Positions 44,784-56,500 of a stretch of 64,000 nucleotides of DNA are shown here, one piece after another. Below the pieces are notes generated by a model that worked only from the letters and a program-made list of their open reading frames with translations, made no database searches and was not told where the DNA came from. Origin of the DNA: Rheum nobile (taxonomy: Eukaryota > Streptophyta > Magnoliopsida > Caryophyllales > Polygonaceae); the NCBI GenBank assembly GCA_027886185.1, contig WOAB01000188.1:2728001-2792000 (forward strand), read 5' to 3'. A program made the position numbers and the translations under genes. Every line of letters starts with the position of its first letter. The stretch's first letter is position 1.

Positions 44784-46361
44784 TTATGGGAGTGCTAACA
44801 CGGGTGCCGAGGTCAGCCGTCGCTTTAACTCCTGGAAACTGGCCTCGCACTTGTCATTCCAGACAAACTTCTTGTGAACCTTGCGGAGTAGATTGGTCAT
44901 AGGTAGAGCGATCTTTGAAAATTCTTCTACGAACCTTCTGTAATACCCGGCAAGTCTAAGAAAACTGCGCACCTCCTTCACGTTCTGGGGCTGTGTCCAA
45001 TTAGCCACCGCTTCAATCATTTGGGGATCAACCATAACCCCATTTTTATTGATTACGTGGCCTAAGAAAGCCACTTCCTTTATCCAGAATTCACATTTAG
45101 ACAATTTAGCAAAAATCTGATGTTGTCTAAGGATTGACAAGGCAATCCGCAGATGTTCCTCGTGGACTTCTTCATTCAGAGAATAGATCAGAATGTCATC
45201 GATGAAGACCACCACGAATTTATCCAAGTACTGGTGAAAACATCGGTTCATCAAATCCATAAAGATAGCTGGAGCATTTGTAAGCCCAAAAGGCATCACT
45301 ACGAACTCGTAATGACCATATCTGGTCATGAACGCAGTTCTAGGAATGTCCTGCTCACGAATTCTGAGCTGGTGATATCCAGATCTCAAGTCGATCTTGG
45401 AGAAAACATTTGCTCCCTGCAACTGGTCCAACAAGTCATCAATCCTAGGCAAAGGATACTTGTTCTTGATCGTCACCTTGTTCAACTCTCGGTAGTCGAT
45501 ACAAAGTCGGAACGATCCGTCCTTCTTTTTGACGAATAATACCGGAGCACCCCACGGCGATGCACTCGGCCTGACATAACCTTTATCAAGGAGATCTTCA
45601 AGTTGATTCTTCAACTCTTGCATCTCAGCTGAAGCCATCCGATACGGTGATTTGGAAATCGGCGCCGTACCAGACTCAAGATCAATTGAAAACTCTACAT
45701 CACGGTTCGGGGGTAATCCAGGAATTTCTTCCGGAAAGACATCCGAAAACTCCCTAACTATAGGAATATCAAGAACCTCAGGTCCATCCTTTGCAGGCGA
45801 ATCCAAGTAGCAAAGGTACCCGATACATCCTTGTCGTAGTAGCTTAAACGCAGCCATCGCATTGATCAGCTTGCCGTTATCAGCGTCATTTTGACCTTTG
45901 AACTTGCACACGAACTGGCCCCCAGATGACACCATCACCGTTCTTGAACTGAAGTCAATCACCGCCTTGTGACGCGTCAGCCAATCCATACCAAGAATAA
46001 TGTCGTATGGAGCCATGGCTATGCAGATTAAATCTGCCTCGAATTCCTTACCCTGAATGGTAATCGGAAAGTCGGACAAATGCTTGGTTCCCACCAAACG
46101 TTCTCCATTAGGAATATTAACGACGAAAGGGTCGCACGAATCGTTGCACACTAAATCTAACTTGCTAACACAACTATCCGAAATAAAGGAATGCGTAGCA
46201 CCAGAATCAAACAGAATGCACACTGAAGTAGAGTGAAGGTATAGAGTACCTTGAGCAATCGGAGCGTTGGGTCCATCTGCTTCACACATTTCGTACAAGC
46301 GTTGGCCCTGGCTTCCAGAAACAGCTGGGGCCTTTCCCCTGTTCTGAGCAGTCGTCTGCAC
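44784..46361 (-). pseudogene. Gypsy protease and reverse transcriptase
   Basis: A 525-codon open stretch. In order: aspartic protease (LFDSGATHSFIS, near 46205; GMDWL), a linker (FPEEIPGLPPNRDVEFSIDL), RT (KKKDGSFRLCIDYRELN, YPLPRIDDLLDQL) with the active site FIDDILIYS near 45195, and the RNase H entry (RKVHKKFVWNDKCEASFQEL). It ends in a TAA (44784-44786) that is in frame with the next piece. All catalytic motifs are intact, so only the stops prevent a full Pol. Confidence 0.95.
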
Positions 46362-47578
46362 TGACGGGCTAGGAGTCTCGACAGGCTTAAACCTAGGTCA
46401 GTTGCTCTGATGAACTGACCCCTGCTGCGACTCTACTCCCTTCTGCTTCCCCTGCTTGCAGAACTTCTGCAGATGACCATCACGTCCACACCCAAAGCAC
46501 GACCTCTTCTCCTTCTGACACTCATTGCTCTTGTGCCCAGCAGTACCACAATTATAACACTGAATTGAACTCCTGGTCTGCCCTGACTATTGAGTCGATC
46601 CTCCATGCGTCATCTCCGTCTTAGCTCGGCCGGACTTGGAAAAGTTAGACGGTGGTGCAGAGCGCTTAAAACCACCTCCCTGGTTCTGGTTCTGCATCGA
46701 CTTCTGTCGGTTGCGCCTTTTGGTCGACTCCTCTAGAGTTATCTCTAGCTTATAGGCACAATCCACATACTGCTCCAAGGTAGAGCATGTGTGATGCACC
46801 ATTAACGGCTTGATATCCGGGCTCATCCACTCGTGGAAATACCAGATCTTTTGGGCCTCGCTGGTGATCTCGGCATGGGCGTACTGTAAAAGATGATTGA
46901 ACTTAGACGCCAACTCGGTCACTTTCAGACCATCCGTCTTTGGGTACAAGAACTCTTTATGCTTCTCCTCTCTCATAGCACGAGAGAAAAAGCGATCAAC
47001 CATCTTGGTCTTGAACATCGACCAAGTCAACACTGGGCTCTCAGCCAAACCTGTGCTCTCCCACCACTCGCTAGCCTCCTCCTTCAGCTGAAGAGAAGCG
47101 ATATGGACCTTCTCGGCCTCAGTACACTCCACGTTCCGAAACAGCCTCTCCATATGGGAGAACCAATGAGTCACTGCTACTGGCTCCCCTTTCCCGTTAT
47201 AGCAATCGGGCCTCATGGAAGTGATGGTCTTAAGAGCGCGACCATAGTTGTCTCTAGCCCTGACGGCATTCTCCTGAACCACAGGGTTTCTAGGCTCCAC
47301 AACATCAGGAATCGCTGCGTTAGTAGGCACTTCTTGCGCTTGAGGCGCACTGGGTCTCAATACGTCTGCAATTGCCTACATCACAATCCCGCGAATCGTC
47401 TCAACAGCTGCGGCATCAAACAGTGCCGGTGTTTGGGTCTGATCTTGACCTTCACGCCTATGCTGGACGCGAGACTCTGACTCGTGCTCATCCTGAACAC
47501 CTCTTCCTGCTGGCCTGGGATCTTGGCTAGTCCCAGCACCGGCTCGAATCGAGTACTCGTGCTTCTTGGGTTCACCAT
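46362..47578 (-). pseudogene. Gypsy gag with two zinc knuckles
   Basis: The leading Met is probably at 47578 (MVNPRSTSTR), followed by a frameshift. The gag body is 47360-46587, with a retrotrans_gag domain (VTHWFSHMERLFRNVECTEA, SEWWEST, FYYPK-like loop). After a TAG (46584-46586) two CCHC knuckles follow in frame (CYNCGTAGHKSNEC, CFGCGRDGHLQKFC). A TGA near 46398 then separates gag from protease. An upstream in-frame TAG lies near 47378. Gag packages the RNA. The stops look like C-to-T changes (CAG to TAG, CGA to TGA). Confidence 0.9.
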
Positions 47579-47869
47579 CTATTTACCGATCCAATTCCAA
47601 GCATTCAATACATTAATATTATGCAATATACTTATGCAATATACCAACGTAAAGAAATTACTCAGAATAGATCAACTTGGCATTTTATAGATGAACCTTC
47701 GAACTGTTACACAAACTACACATAAGTCTATCATCCGAGCGCTAGGACAACATTGCTCGAAGATATAATTGTTTCTCAGAGTACTTGCCGCAATACTGAA
47801 ATATTACACATAGTACAAACTTGGAATGCTAAGAAACGAAACTACTGCGATAGGCAACACCAATTCTCA

Positions 47870-48781
47870 TCAAGGCGTTCCAAAATGTCTCCCATAAGAC
47901 TGGCTACTCGTGCAAGGTCTCTTCGGACTAGGCTCACCATCGAGCTCTGGCGATGGGTTTCGCACCCGGCTTGACCCTGAAGCACATGGTCCTATCTCAG
48001 TCATGGTAAGGTATGGGTCGTCCATGACTGTCCCTCCTATCCCAGTCCTCCTCTGAGTACTGGCGATCAGCTCATCCCTCCGACGCTGCTGTTCTGCAGA
48101 GATTACCTCGCTCTGGCGGAGGATCTCCTGCAGCTCGGATTCTGACCTCCTTCTTCTTGGAGTAGGGATAGGCTGAGATTCCCTGTCACTTCTCCTAATA
48201 CCGTACTCGGTATACATTGCCTCCCAATCAGCTTCTGACATGGGTGCGTACTCTGGCACTGGTGGCAACTCTTGCATAGGTGGTAACTCTGTATTGGGGT
48301 GAATAAATTGTATCCCCGTTTCCTGACTATCCACCAGCAAGTGCCTCAAGTCATCGGACTCCTGGTTTTGTCCGCTGAGGTCCATCTCGGTATCCTCCTC
48401 GGGATCATCCTCGATGGGGTCCTCTTCCTCTTCGGGGTCATCCTCTATGGGGTCCTCTTCTTCATATTCCTCCTCGCTCCCTTCAATAATCACATCCATC
48501 AGGTAATCGTCATTGTAGTACCCTCTCGCATACCTAGACGATTCATCATCTTGCATTGCTTCCTCCCTTGGTGGCTCCACTGGTGCTGTCACAGGAACTA
48601 CAACATTCCTTGACACCAGAACTACCGACTCGGGAAGCACATGCTTGATCTCCTCAGATGGGCTGCTCGGGCCTCCAATCTCGAAGCACCTCTGGGGTAT
48701 AGGGAAGTCTAGCCTCTCAGTAGACGGTGAATCCATCTCGGCATCTTCCGACCCCTTCTTCAGAGAGAGACATGCACCCAT
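47870..48781 (-). CDS. Extra ORF between gypsy primer site and gag
   Basis: An uninterrupted 303-codon ORF on the gag strand, about 200 bases after the 5' LTR. It starts MGACLSLKKGSEDAEMDS. Gly2, Cys4 and Ser6 fit an N-myristoylation signal with a possible palmitoylated Cys. Residues about 105-150 are a strongly acidic repeat (two copies of EEEDPIEDDPEE). The C-terminal third is Arg/Ser/Glu-rich and may form a coiled coil (RRRSESELQEIL, SAEQQRRRDELI). I know no family for it. Extra ORFs before gag occur in some plant gypsy lineages but are not standard for Tekay. It is intact while gag and pol carry stops. Function unknown; the membrane-anchor idea is inference. Confidence 0.6.
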   Translation of the reverse strand: MGACLSLKKGSEDAEMDSPSTERLDFPIPQRCFEIGGPSSPSEEIKHVLPESVVLVSRNVVVPVTAPVEPPREEAMQDDESSRYARGYYNDDYLMDVIIEGSEEEYEEEDPIEDDPEEEEDPIEDDPEEDTEMDLSGQNQESDDLRHLLVDSQETGIQFIHPNTELPPMQELPPVPEYAPMSEADWEAMYTEYGIRRSDRESQPIPTPRRRRSESELQEILRQSEVISAEQQRRRDELIASTQRRTGIGGTVMDDPYLTMTEIGPCASGSSRVRNPSPELDGEPSPKRPCTSSQSYGRHFGTP

Positions 48782-48972
48782 CTCCTATAGGATAACGATG
48801 AAGGAATTAGTCTTTCTAGACATAGAAGCAAGCTTACTATATCAGACTATCCAGAAGACATGACTATGAACGGTGTTTTTAAATTCTTTTTACTTTGAAA
48901 ATTCAGAGCCCTTTTTAAAGCATTTTCGAAAACGGATAAATGGTTTATAAAAATCCCAAACCCGTTTTAAAA

Positions 48973-48990
48973 CCTTTTGCTCTGATACCA
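48973..48990 (-). other. Gypsy primer-binding site (initiator Met tRNA)
   Basis: Four bases inside the 5' LTR the minus strand reads TGGTATCAGAGCAAAAGG. Its first 12 bases are the classic plant initiator-methionine tRNA primer site. Confidence 0.92.
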
Positions 48991-48994
48991 CAAC

Positions 48995-51409
48995 TGTAAC
49001 ACCCCCAAAACTTAACCCTTTTGGAAATGTATTACCGCCAGTGACCCCAGTGTTTCTTACCGAGATCACCCAAGGCTTTACCGTTTAAATACAATTTATG
49101 AAATACAAATGATACATAATGATCAAAGCATTCAATCCCAAACATAACATTGATAAAGAAACAGAGTTACGGGATTACAACCCAATCCCGAATAGGCTAA
49201 CACAGAGTTTAAACCAAAAACAGCGGAAGTCTTAGAAAGTACATTACAACCAAAGTCATTGTCCAAAAGATCTCAACATGATTAAAGAAATAATTAAAAC
49301 GTTCAAAAACCACCGTCGACTCCATAGTCATTCTATTCTTCTGAGCTACTTTCGATCTGATGTGCTGAATCGAACGGATGACACCAGCCCACATGCAGAG
49401 AACAAAGTTCGTGGGTTAGTCTACTTGAATAGACTAGCAAGGGTACAAAGCAAAATGGTTCGAAGCAGTCGTATTAGGTTAGACTCATCGCTTCTCGAAT
49501 AATAATCGATGACGATAGTCAACCATCATACTCCTACTGGAATAGACAAGAGGTATGCACAAGAGAAGATTCTGGAAGACTGAATCTTCACAGAAATCGA
49601 CTCGAAAGAAGACTCCAACGGAAATGAGTCTTTAAGGAAATATGAAAAATCTGGTATGTTATAGAATCATACAACAATGATTTAAAAGTTGACTGAGATG
49701 CTTCAGTTCACGACCAACATCATCGCATACAGCGAATCCAGATTGGAAAGAGAACGTACTATGATCAAAGTCGAGACGAGTTTTCCTAGCTGCACTATAA
49801 CTTAGCTGCACTACTCGCCGAGGGTTTATTAATTATGTGCGTCGAGTAGCACTTATCTGATTTATATTACAAACCACACATCACATTATTAGACTTTTAC
49901 ATGTGTACCCCACCAATGGGACGACACATCTTAGTATACGTTTCGTCGAGAGTGATGTACACCGGAAGGTTTGTGACACCAGCTAAGTGTCCTGTCTCTA
50001 CACACTTGTGAAAGAGACCGATCATGATCTTAGAATAGTACCAGATGGAGACGAGCCACCCCGATACCAGATTATAAAGAAATGACTGGACCGAGTCCGA
50101 GTAACGTTCCTATCTAATAGTGCTAACTAAACAGTTATAGCACAATAACAGTTACATGATAAATCCACATAAAGGCCCGAAAGGCGATCACAGATAATAG
50201 CGTTGTTCTAACAGATATACAACCTATTATATGATTTTCAAAACAGTTTATCAAAATCGTTTCCAGACAAACAGAGTATTCATTCCAAATTAATTACTCA
50301 GATAAACTACTAATAATTAATGTAAATATGGAACGAATGAGCAAGAGCGAACCGCCACTTGCCTTAATCCGCAGAATAGAAACAAGCCTTATGACAACGA
50401 CGGGATTCCGGGCTCGATACGGGTATAGCTCCGCTAGCACAAACACCTTCGAGTCGACCCATAAAAGGAACCCTAAGTTAGATCCGACATAACCGTAGTA
50501 CGAATCTAAAAACGACGAAAGAGAACGAAAGGAAAGACGCCACGACCACAACCAACCAAGCCAAAGCCACGAAGGCATTCTGGGCACTGGCGGCGGTCGC
50601 CGCATTCATCACGGCGGGCGCCGTGAAGAACACGGCGGTCGCCGTGAAGAACTCAGACGACGGAAACGAGAGAAATCTCACCAAAACGATGTGCGTTTCG
50701 ACCCCTTTCCGCCTTGCTTGGGTTCTGACCTCCAAAGGCAACCAAAAGGCTTCTAAAGGGCTTCTGGAAACACCACCAAACGACACCGACGAGAGCTTGC
50801 GAACTCCGGCGAAACACAACTCCGACGACACGAAAATTTGGCAGAGGTTCAGTGTTTGGGATGGCTCAAATCCCTTCCCCAACACCTCCTTTTATAGCCA
50901 AAGCATCAGGAGCACGAAGATGGGCCTACGACAGCTAGTTCGGCGCTCGCCAGAACCACGCCGACGACCATTGGGCAAAGACTCCCGGACAACGACGGTG
51001 GCAATTACGGCGGGCGCCGTAATTTACGACGGTCGCCGCTATAGCCTGGCACGCCAGCTACCACCTCGAGCATTGGGACGGTGGGCGTCGTGACTGTACG
51101 ACGGTCGCCGTTCTTGGATCCGCGACGGCGGTCGCCGCGACTGTACGGCAGTCGCCGTGACCAGCTTTTCCCGCCCGTTCAGCTTTGAACGAACATGATA
51201 TTAAACCGGGATAAAAATTATCGTATGCGAACAAATATTAAAATCCAAGGCATGTTGTCTGTATATTATTTCACTGAGAAAAATATTACAGATACAAAGC
51301 ACATTACAGAATGTCTCAAACTCTCTGTATTAAATCCGACGTACACAACGGGTACTCGGGAAAATTCCAAAATTCCCAAAATAACCTTACAAAAATACGG
51401 GGTATCACA
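48995..51409 (-). repeat. Gypsy 5' LTR (right)
   Basis: A 2415-bp LTR, TGTAACACC...GGTATCACA, followed by the CTTTA duplication. It has a 14-15 bp local duplication near 49795 (AGCTGCACTA repeated) that is absent from the left copy. A GGCGGTCGCCG-rich stretch near 50590-50645 and 51005-51155 stands out as a CpG-rich island in AT-rich DNA. Confidence 0.95.
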
Positions 51410-51414
51410 CTTTA

Positions 51415-52194
51415 AACACTTAAGTATGCACATCTATTATCAAGACATGCACTTATGTAGTCTTACAACATAAACCTATTAGAAACAGGACATGCTTTTA
51501 TTTTTGCACTAGTTTTTGCACTTATTTCGCATCTAATCTGCACATTCGCAAACTATGTACCCTAGATATCTCTATTAATTCAAACTGAAGTATCACGGCA
51601 CATGAGCCCCAATTTTAAAAACATGAAACCTAATTTGAACACATTAACCCTAAATCTGAACACATGAACCCTAAATCGCACCATTGAACGAACATAAACT
51701 AAAATTTAGGTGTGGAATAAAGATTTTTACCTTGATTTTTCTTTCCTTTCCCTTTCGATATTTTGTCGGTGCTCACCACTTCACTTTTCAATTTCTGGAG
51801 TTTCAACAAATCTTGAGAGGAATGATGGAAGGAATGAAAATGGATGATGATTTGGAAGCAAGATTTAGCGACTTTTAGGGAGATTTCTAACGAAAGAGAT
51901 TGGTGATGGGATTGAGATTTGAGAGTCGATTTAAGAGAGCTAGTTTTTTTTTTGGGAGTTGAGAGCGTGTGTGAACCAGAGATTGGGTTTTGGGTTGTTT
52001 TGTTCAGGTTTGGGAGGGTAGCATGTTTGAATCATTTACAAACGGTGCCACTGTAAATGAAATTTGAAAGGGAGCACGTGTGTTTTTTAATATTTTGAGC
52101 ATTTTGATTGGTCTTGATCTAAGTCATTGATTCGACTCATCTGACGGTTTTAAAGATCCTCACTTTACACCTGCCATTTTATATGAATCAGAAC
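51415..52194. other. Right part of Mutator-like host element
   Basis: It continues the TGCACTT repeats, then shows ACCCTAAAT-type repeats (51600-51690) and a purine/T-rich stretch. The plus frame 51684-51878 has no known match. No gene. Confidence 0.4.
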
Positions 52195-52811
52195 CAGACT
52201 CTGGGTTATTACAGACCGCTCGAATAGGTGTGCTACGCAGAATGCAATCTGGATTTGAGAACGAAGAGGAGAGGTCGAACAAGTGTGCTGCGTGAACAGG
52301 ATTTGAGAACAAAGAGGAGAAGGTCGAACAAGTGAATAGGAGAAGGTCGTACAGGTGAAGGATGAACAGGCGAAGGCTGAAGAGGAAAGTTAGGGCGGGG
52401 ATTTGGGATTTTTTAAAACCAAATATACCGGATTGGTATAAAATCCGGTTTATATTTTTATCCAATTAACCCGGACTACTATCAAACCGGGTTAATATCT
52501 TAGAAGATTTTCAAATCCCCGACCCAATTAACCCGGGCATGTTTTGTATCTCCTTATCCGGTGTATATTCCTACCTAATATACCGGATATTGTCCTAATA
52601 AACACACCCGGGTTATTCTCGTAGCATGTTTATTTGTTGAATCGCTCAAATAACCCGGGCGTTTGGCATTGTGTCCGGGTTATAAACATTTTTCATGGTA
52701 AAATTTAAAGGAAAATTCATTTTCTTTTTATGTTTTCACACCCCTATTATACCAAAAATTTCACATCCGGGTTATTAGATTTGGGATTAAAAAGTCATTT
52801 TTGTGGTAGTG
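52195..52811. mobile_element. Truncated CACTA element (right end)
   Basis: The right end, read inward, is CACTACCACAAAAATG, followed outside by TAT. Inside are many TAACCCGGG and CCGGGTTAT motifs (52440-52790), a subterminal array like that of the CACTA at 15444-19535 but with AACCCGGG in place of AGCCCGG. No matching left end is present; the sequence meets the Mutator-like end near 52194, so the left part is lost. Confidence 0.75.
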
Positions 52812-52814
52812 TAT

Positions 52815-53566
52815 GCTTCCTCGGCCACTGTCTTACTTACTGTATTAGTTGAAGCCTCTTCATCATCGTTGCTCAGTGAAACAACTTCCATAACTATGCC
52901 TTTACCTTTTTTTGCCTTTCCATCCTGTATAGATCAACATCTATCCTGATTGGTGACAATCAGTTGTTGTCTATGTCATCTACGAGTATCTCATCAAGCA
53001 TCCTATTGTCACCAACATTTATCCCATCCTATTGAAGACTGTGTGTGTTGTGCAACCTAACATGCCCTTCGTATCCTTGTTGTGTTTGAGTTATAGGAGG
53101 CAGAGTTAGATCAACTATTGTCTCCACCAATGGCTCCACTTCTTGAAATTGAGGTTTCAAGTCATACCCTGCATCCATCGCTTCACTCATCCTTTTCTTG
53201 CCTTATTAAACTCGAGTAAATCTCTATTGGCCAAACCGAATTGATTTTGTTCAAATTCACAAGCTTCTACGCTTCCAGATCATCATCATCGGTTATGTCC
53301 ATTGGTGGAAACGTTTCATTTGATGTTGTTACATAGTTCAAACGAAAATCGAACTATTGAAGATCAAATCTAATCTTCTCCACTTTCTGAATCAGCGTAC
53401 AATAGTCTACATCTTCTGATACAACAAGTGCCTTCGATTTCCTTGGTCCTTCGTAAGCCCACCTATTGCCACTCCTTTTCCACTGACCGCCATGTATCAA
53501 AGTTACGTACACAGAGTTTCTACCTACAATAATACAAACAAATTTCATTATTGACATTTTTATCAT
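52815..53566 (-). pseudogene. MuDR-type transposase, N-terminal remnant
   Basis: The minus frame 53566-53354 reads KFVCIIVGRNSVYVTLIHGG, then QWKRSGNRWAYEGPRKSKAL and a DYCTLIQKV helix. This is the N-terminal domain style found in plant Mutator-like transposases (HxGGxW..W.YxGG...), followed by an Asp-rich stretch (MDITDDDDLE, near 53300). The rest decays into several frames with stops and ends at the CACTA end. It lacks the DDE catalytic core. Confidence 0.65.
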
Positions 53567-53569
53567 TTA

Positions 53570-56500
53570 AATCCACAAAACGGAAACATAAATACAAGCT
53601 CACATTTATACAGTTACTTACACATTATTACTTGTATGAGGAATCTTTTCTTCCACTATTTCGATTATAAAGGTAACTTCTTACATATACTCAATGCACT
53701 TCAATTGCTACTCTTGGAATGTGGGTTGGCAGGGTGAATATGCTTTCAAGATAGGGTTTTGGGGTTTATGAACAGGATAAAATACATGCCTTGATCCCCC
53801 AAGCTTGTATGTACGGATGACCGACCACGTTTAGAGAGAAAAGGCTACAGTAAAACACGCCAAATCTTGATGTGATTATCATTGGTGTGTCAAAAACTTC
53901 TCTGATTAAGAAACCCTCTTTCTCCATAAATCCTCATCATTAGCCCTTTATATTTTTTTCCTTGACCTTTTCTTATCCCATTTTTCAGCATTTTTAACTT
54001 TAAAACCATGAAACGAAAATGTAAATTCACTCTATATTTTTTTAGCAAAACTAACCCACTTTGCCAATTCTTGCTAATGTAAACATGGTGGTATTCTTGC
54101 AAACCCAACATTAATGTTGGGTATTTATGCAAATGCGCCAAAACAAAATAACAAGATGATAAATGGTTCAATTTTTATTCAGTGGACTGATTTTTAATCA
54201 AATATTATGGATGCATTCAGTTGGGTGCTTAGTTATGCTTATTTCTCCTTCACCTCCTTCCTCATGCTTTTTCCCTAGAAATAAGTACTTCATGGCTCGT
54301 TCGGCTGGGAGGGTTGATGGATACTCCAATCTGCTTCCATATGCTTTTTTTTTACTAAAAAAAGGGAACAAAAAGAAGATAGCCCCCCATGCTTTTGGTA
54401 CTTATTAGGGAAAAATGTCCGATTCATTCTAGTAGCTTCCCCGACAACTCTTCATGTGGAAGCTCAACGACGAAGAAGACGACATGTATGTTCTTCGACT
54501 TCACCTCTTCCGCTCGCTCTTCATCGACCTCCATGGCTCTTTCTTCCTCTCTTCCATTCGATCTTTAGTTCTCTTTTGCGTATTCTTCTTTAAAATTGAG
54601 GTTTTAGGGTTTTGAGAACCATTTTCTTGTTTCTTTCATCTTTCCATTAGGGGGTTTTGAACCAAGTTCTTGTCTTTAGTGTTTAAATCAAGTTCTTGTT
54701 TTTAGGGTTTGATTTCTTCGACTATTTTTGGGCTTTGATTTGGATCGGTGTGATGCAACCGATGCTCCAATCCCGATTTAAATCATGGTTAGGGTTGTAG
54801 ATGGACGCAATTGTGCCTGAATTTTGTTGGTAATGTTACAAATTATGAATGCAACCCTAATTTGAAAATGCCCCAATTGTTTAACTATAGCTAGAATTAG
54901 GGGTGAATTTGAAAAGAAATAGTGCTGATTGAGGACAACTAATTGTTAAACAAACTAAAATTATGCCCACTGCAGCTGAGAGAGAGGTGTCAAATCTTTC
55001 CATTAGGGGGTTTTGAACCAAGTTCTTGTTTTTAGGGTTTGAATCAAGTTCTTGTTATTTAGGGTTTGATTTCTTCGACTGTTTTGAATCAAGTTCTAGT
55101 TTTAAGGGTTTAGTGTAGCTTGTTGGTTTTGTTAGATCTGATTGATTTGTTGAAGCTTGTTGAAGCTCGTTCTTCCTCTCTTGTGAGTTGAAGATTCTTG
55201 GCTTAATATTTTAGTCTTTCGATTTAAATAAAAAATTATGGCTTCAAAAGCACTCAAGGGTATGGTTTACGGTTTGAATTGGTTAAGTTTAGACAATCTG
55301 GTGTGGCTTCAATATCATATAGTTGAAGATGAAGTACTTAAGGGAAGTCCTTAAGGGTATGGGTTTAGGTTTTTTATTGGTTTGGACAACTGGTGGCTTC
55401 AAGATCAAATATTAGTGAGTGGTTTGTTGAACTTCTTGGTAATTGCTTGTCAGATTCATGAATCGAGCTTATTCCTCTCTTTTTCAGGGAGATCGACTGT
55501 GAAGAGTACCATTATTGGAAAAAGTTATAATCGGTGAAGGTATATGTGTATGAGAATATTTTGAATTCCAATCTGAACTGATTCTTGAGGTTATTTGGTC
55601 CATAATGTTTCACCTCCAAGAATATATGTGTTTGCATTCAGATGTTTGCATGCATAATTTGGTCCATGATTCTGGTTTATACTTTGAATACTGAAGTTTG
55701 GGTTCACATGCCATCTCATTAAGGGATTTTTTCATGTGAATAATTTGGAAGATTAATTTATGCGGTGCGTTATTTTTTTCTAAACATATGAGTTTGATGT
55801 TCAGCATTGTTATATACCAAATTCGTTATGATCTGCATTACTTGGCTTTAATTTCCATGAAGTAGTGAAAAAGGTACAATAAATTCACATATTGATTGAA
55901 CCTCATTCATTTGATCACTAGTAAAATTTATCATGAAAATGCATTGTGGTTGCAAGAGGCTGCCAATTCATGTTCGCCTTTTGAAAACTTCATGGAATTT
56001 GGGTCCATAATGTTATTGTGTTTTTTTTGGTATAATAAAAACATAAATGTCGAACTCTGAAGACGGAGTGCATGAGAGCGACTTAGAGCACTTTTCTCTC
56101 TCAACTCAGCACTCCTACCATAGAAGTTACTCAAATATTCAATATTTAGTTGATATTTCAAGTATTATTTAAGAGTTACTATCATTTATAAAATCATTGT
56201 ATCTTTACTATGCTTTTACTCCTTTTAGGATGTTCATTCAAAACTTAAAATCTTATTTTTAATTATAATTAGATTACTTGATATTGTTACTATATTAGTG
56301 TAATTTTTTGATATTGTTACTAATTAGTCCGTAACTAATGAAACGATTTATACGCACACCCAAAATGAAATGATTATGCGATGTTGCATTATGCGTTTAC
56401 TATCCTTTTGAGTAAAATGATATGAAAAATATATATTTGTCAACTTTATCACAAAATTATATGTTTTATCTCATATTCAATTACAATTTAAAATTTAGTC

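Larger units (their letters stand above)
38934..51409 (-). mobile_element. Ty3/gypsy chromovirus (Tekay/Del-like)
   Basis: A 12.5-kb element on the minus strand with target duplication CTTTA (38929-38933 and 51410-51414), LTRs of 2.4 kb, an initiator-Met primer site, a polypurine tract and the order extra ORF, gag, protease, RT, RNase H, integrase, chromodomain. Integrase after RT makes it Ty3/gypsy. The GPY/F region and chromodomain-like tail place it among chromoviruses, most likely Tekay/Del. The LTRs look very similar, so insertion is recent, yet several in-frame stops are present. The left LTR has received a 1.45-kb solo LTR. Confidence 0.95.
36624..52194. mobile_element. Probable Mutator-like element, split by gypsy
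   Basis: 36624-36680 (TTTGGATCATATGGGG, GTAAAGTGGGGAGCTTT) and the reverse complement of 52145-52194 (TGATTCATATAAAATGG, GTAAAGTGAGGATCTTT) resemble each other as diverged inverted ends. Between them, ignoring the gypsy insertion (38934-51409), lie GTGCACTTT-type repeats on both sides, a FAR1-like transposase scrap, two tRNA-like sequences and a zinc-finger exon. I found no clear 9-bp target duplication. The class assignment is inference. Confidence 0.35.
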
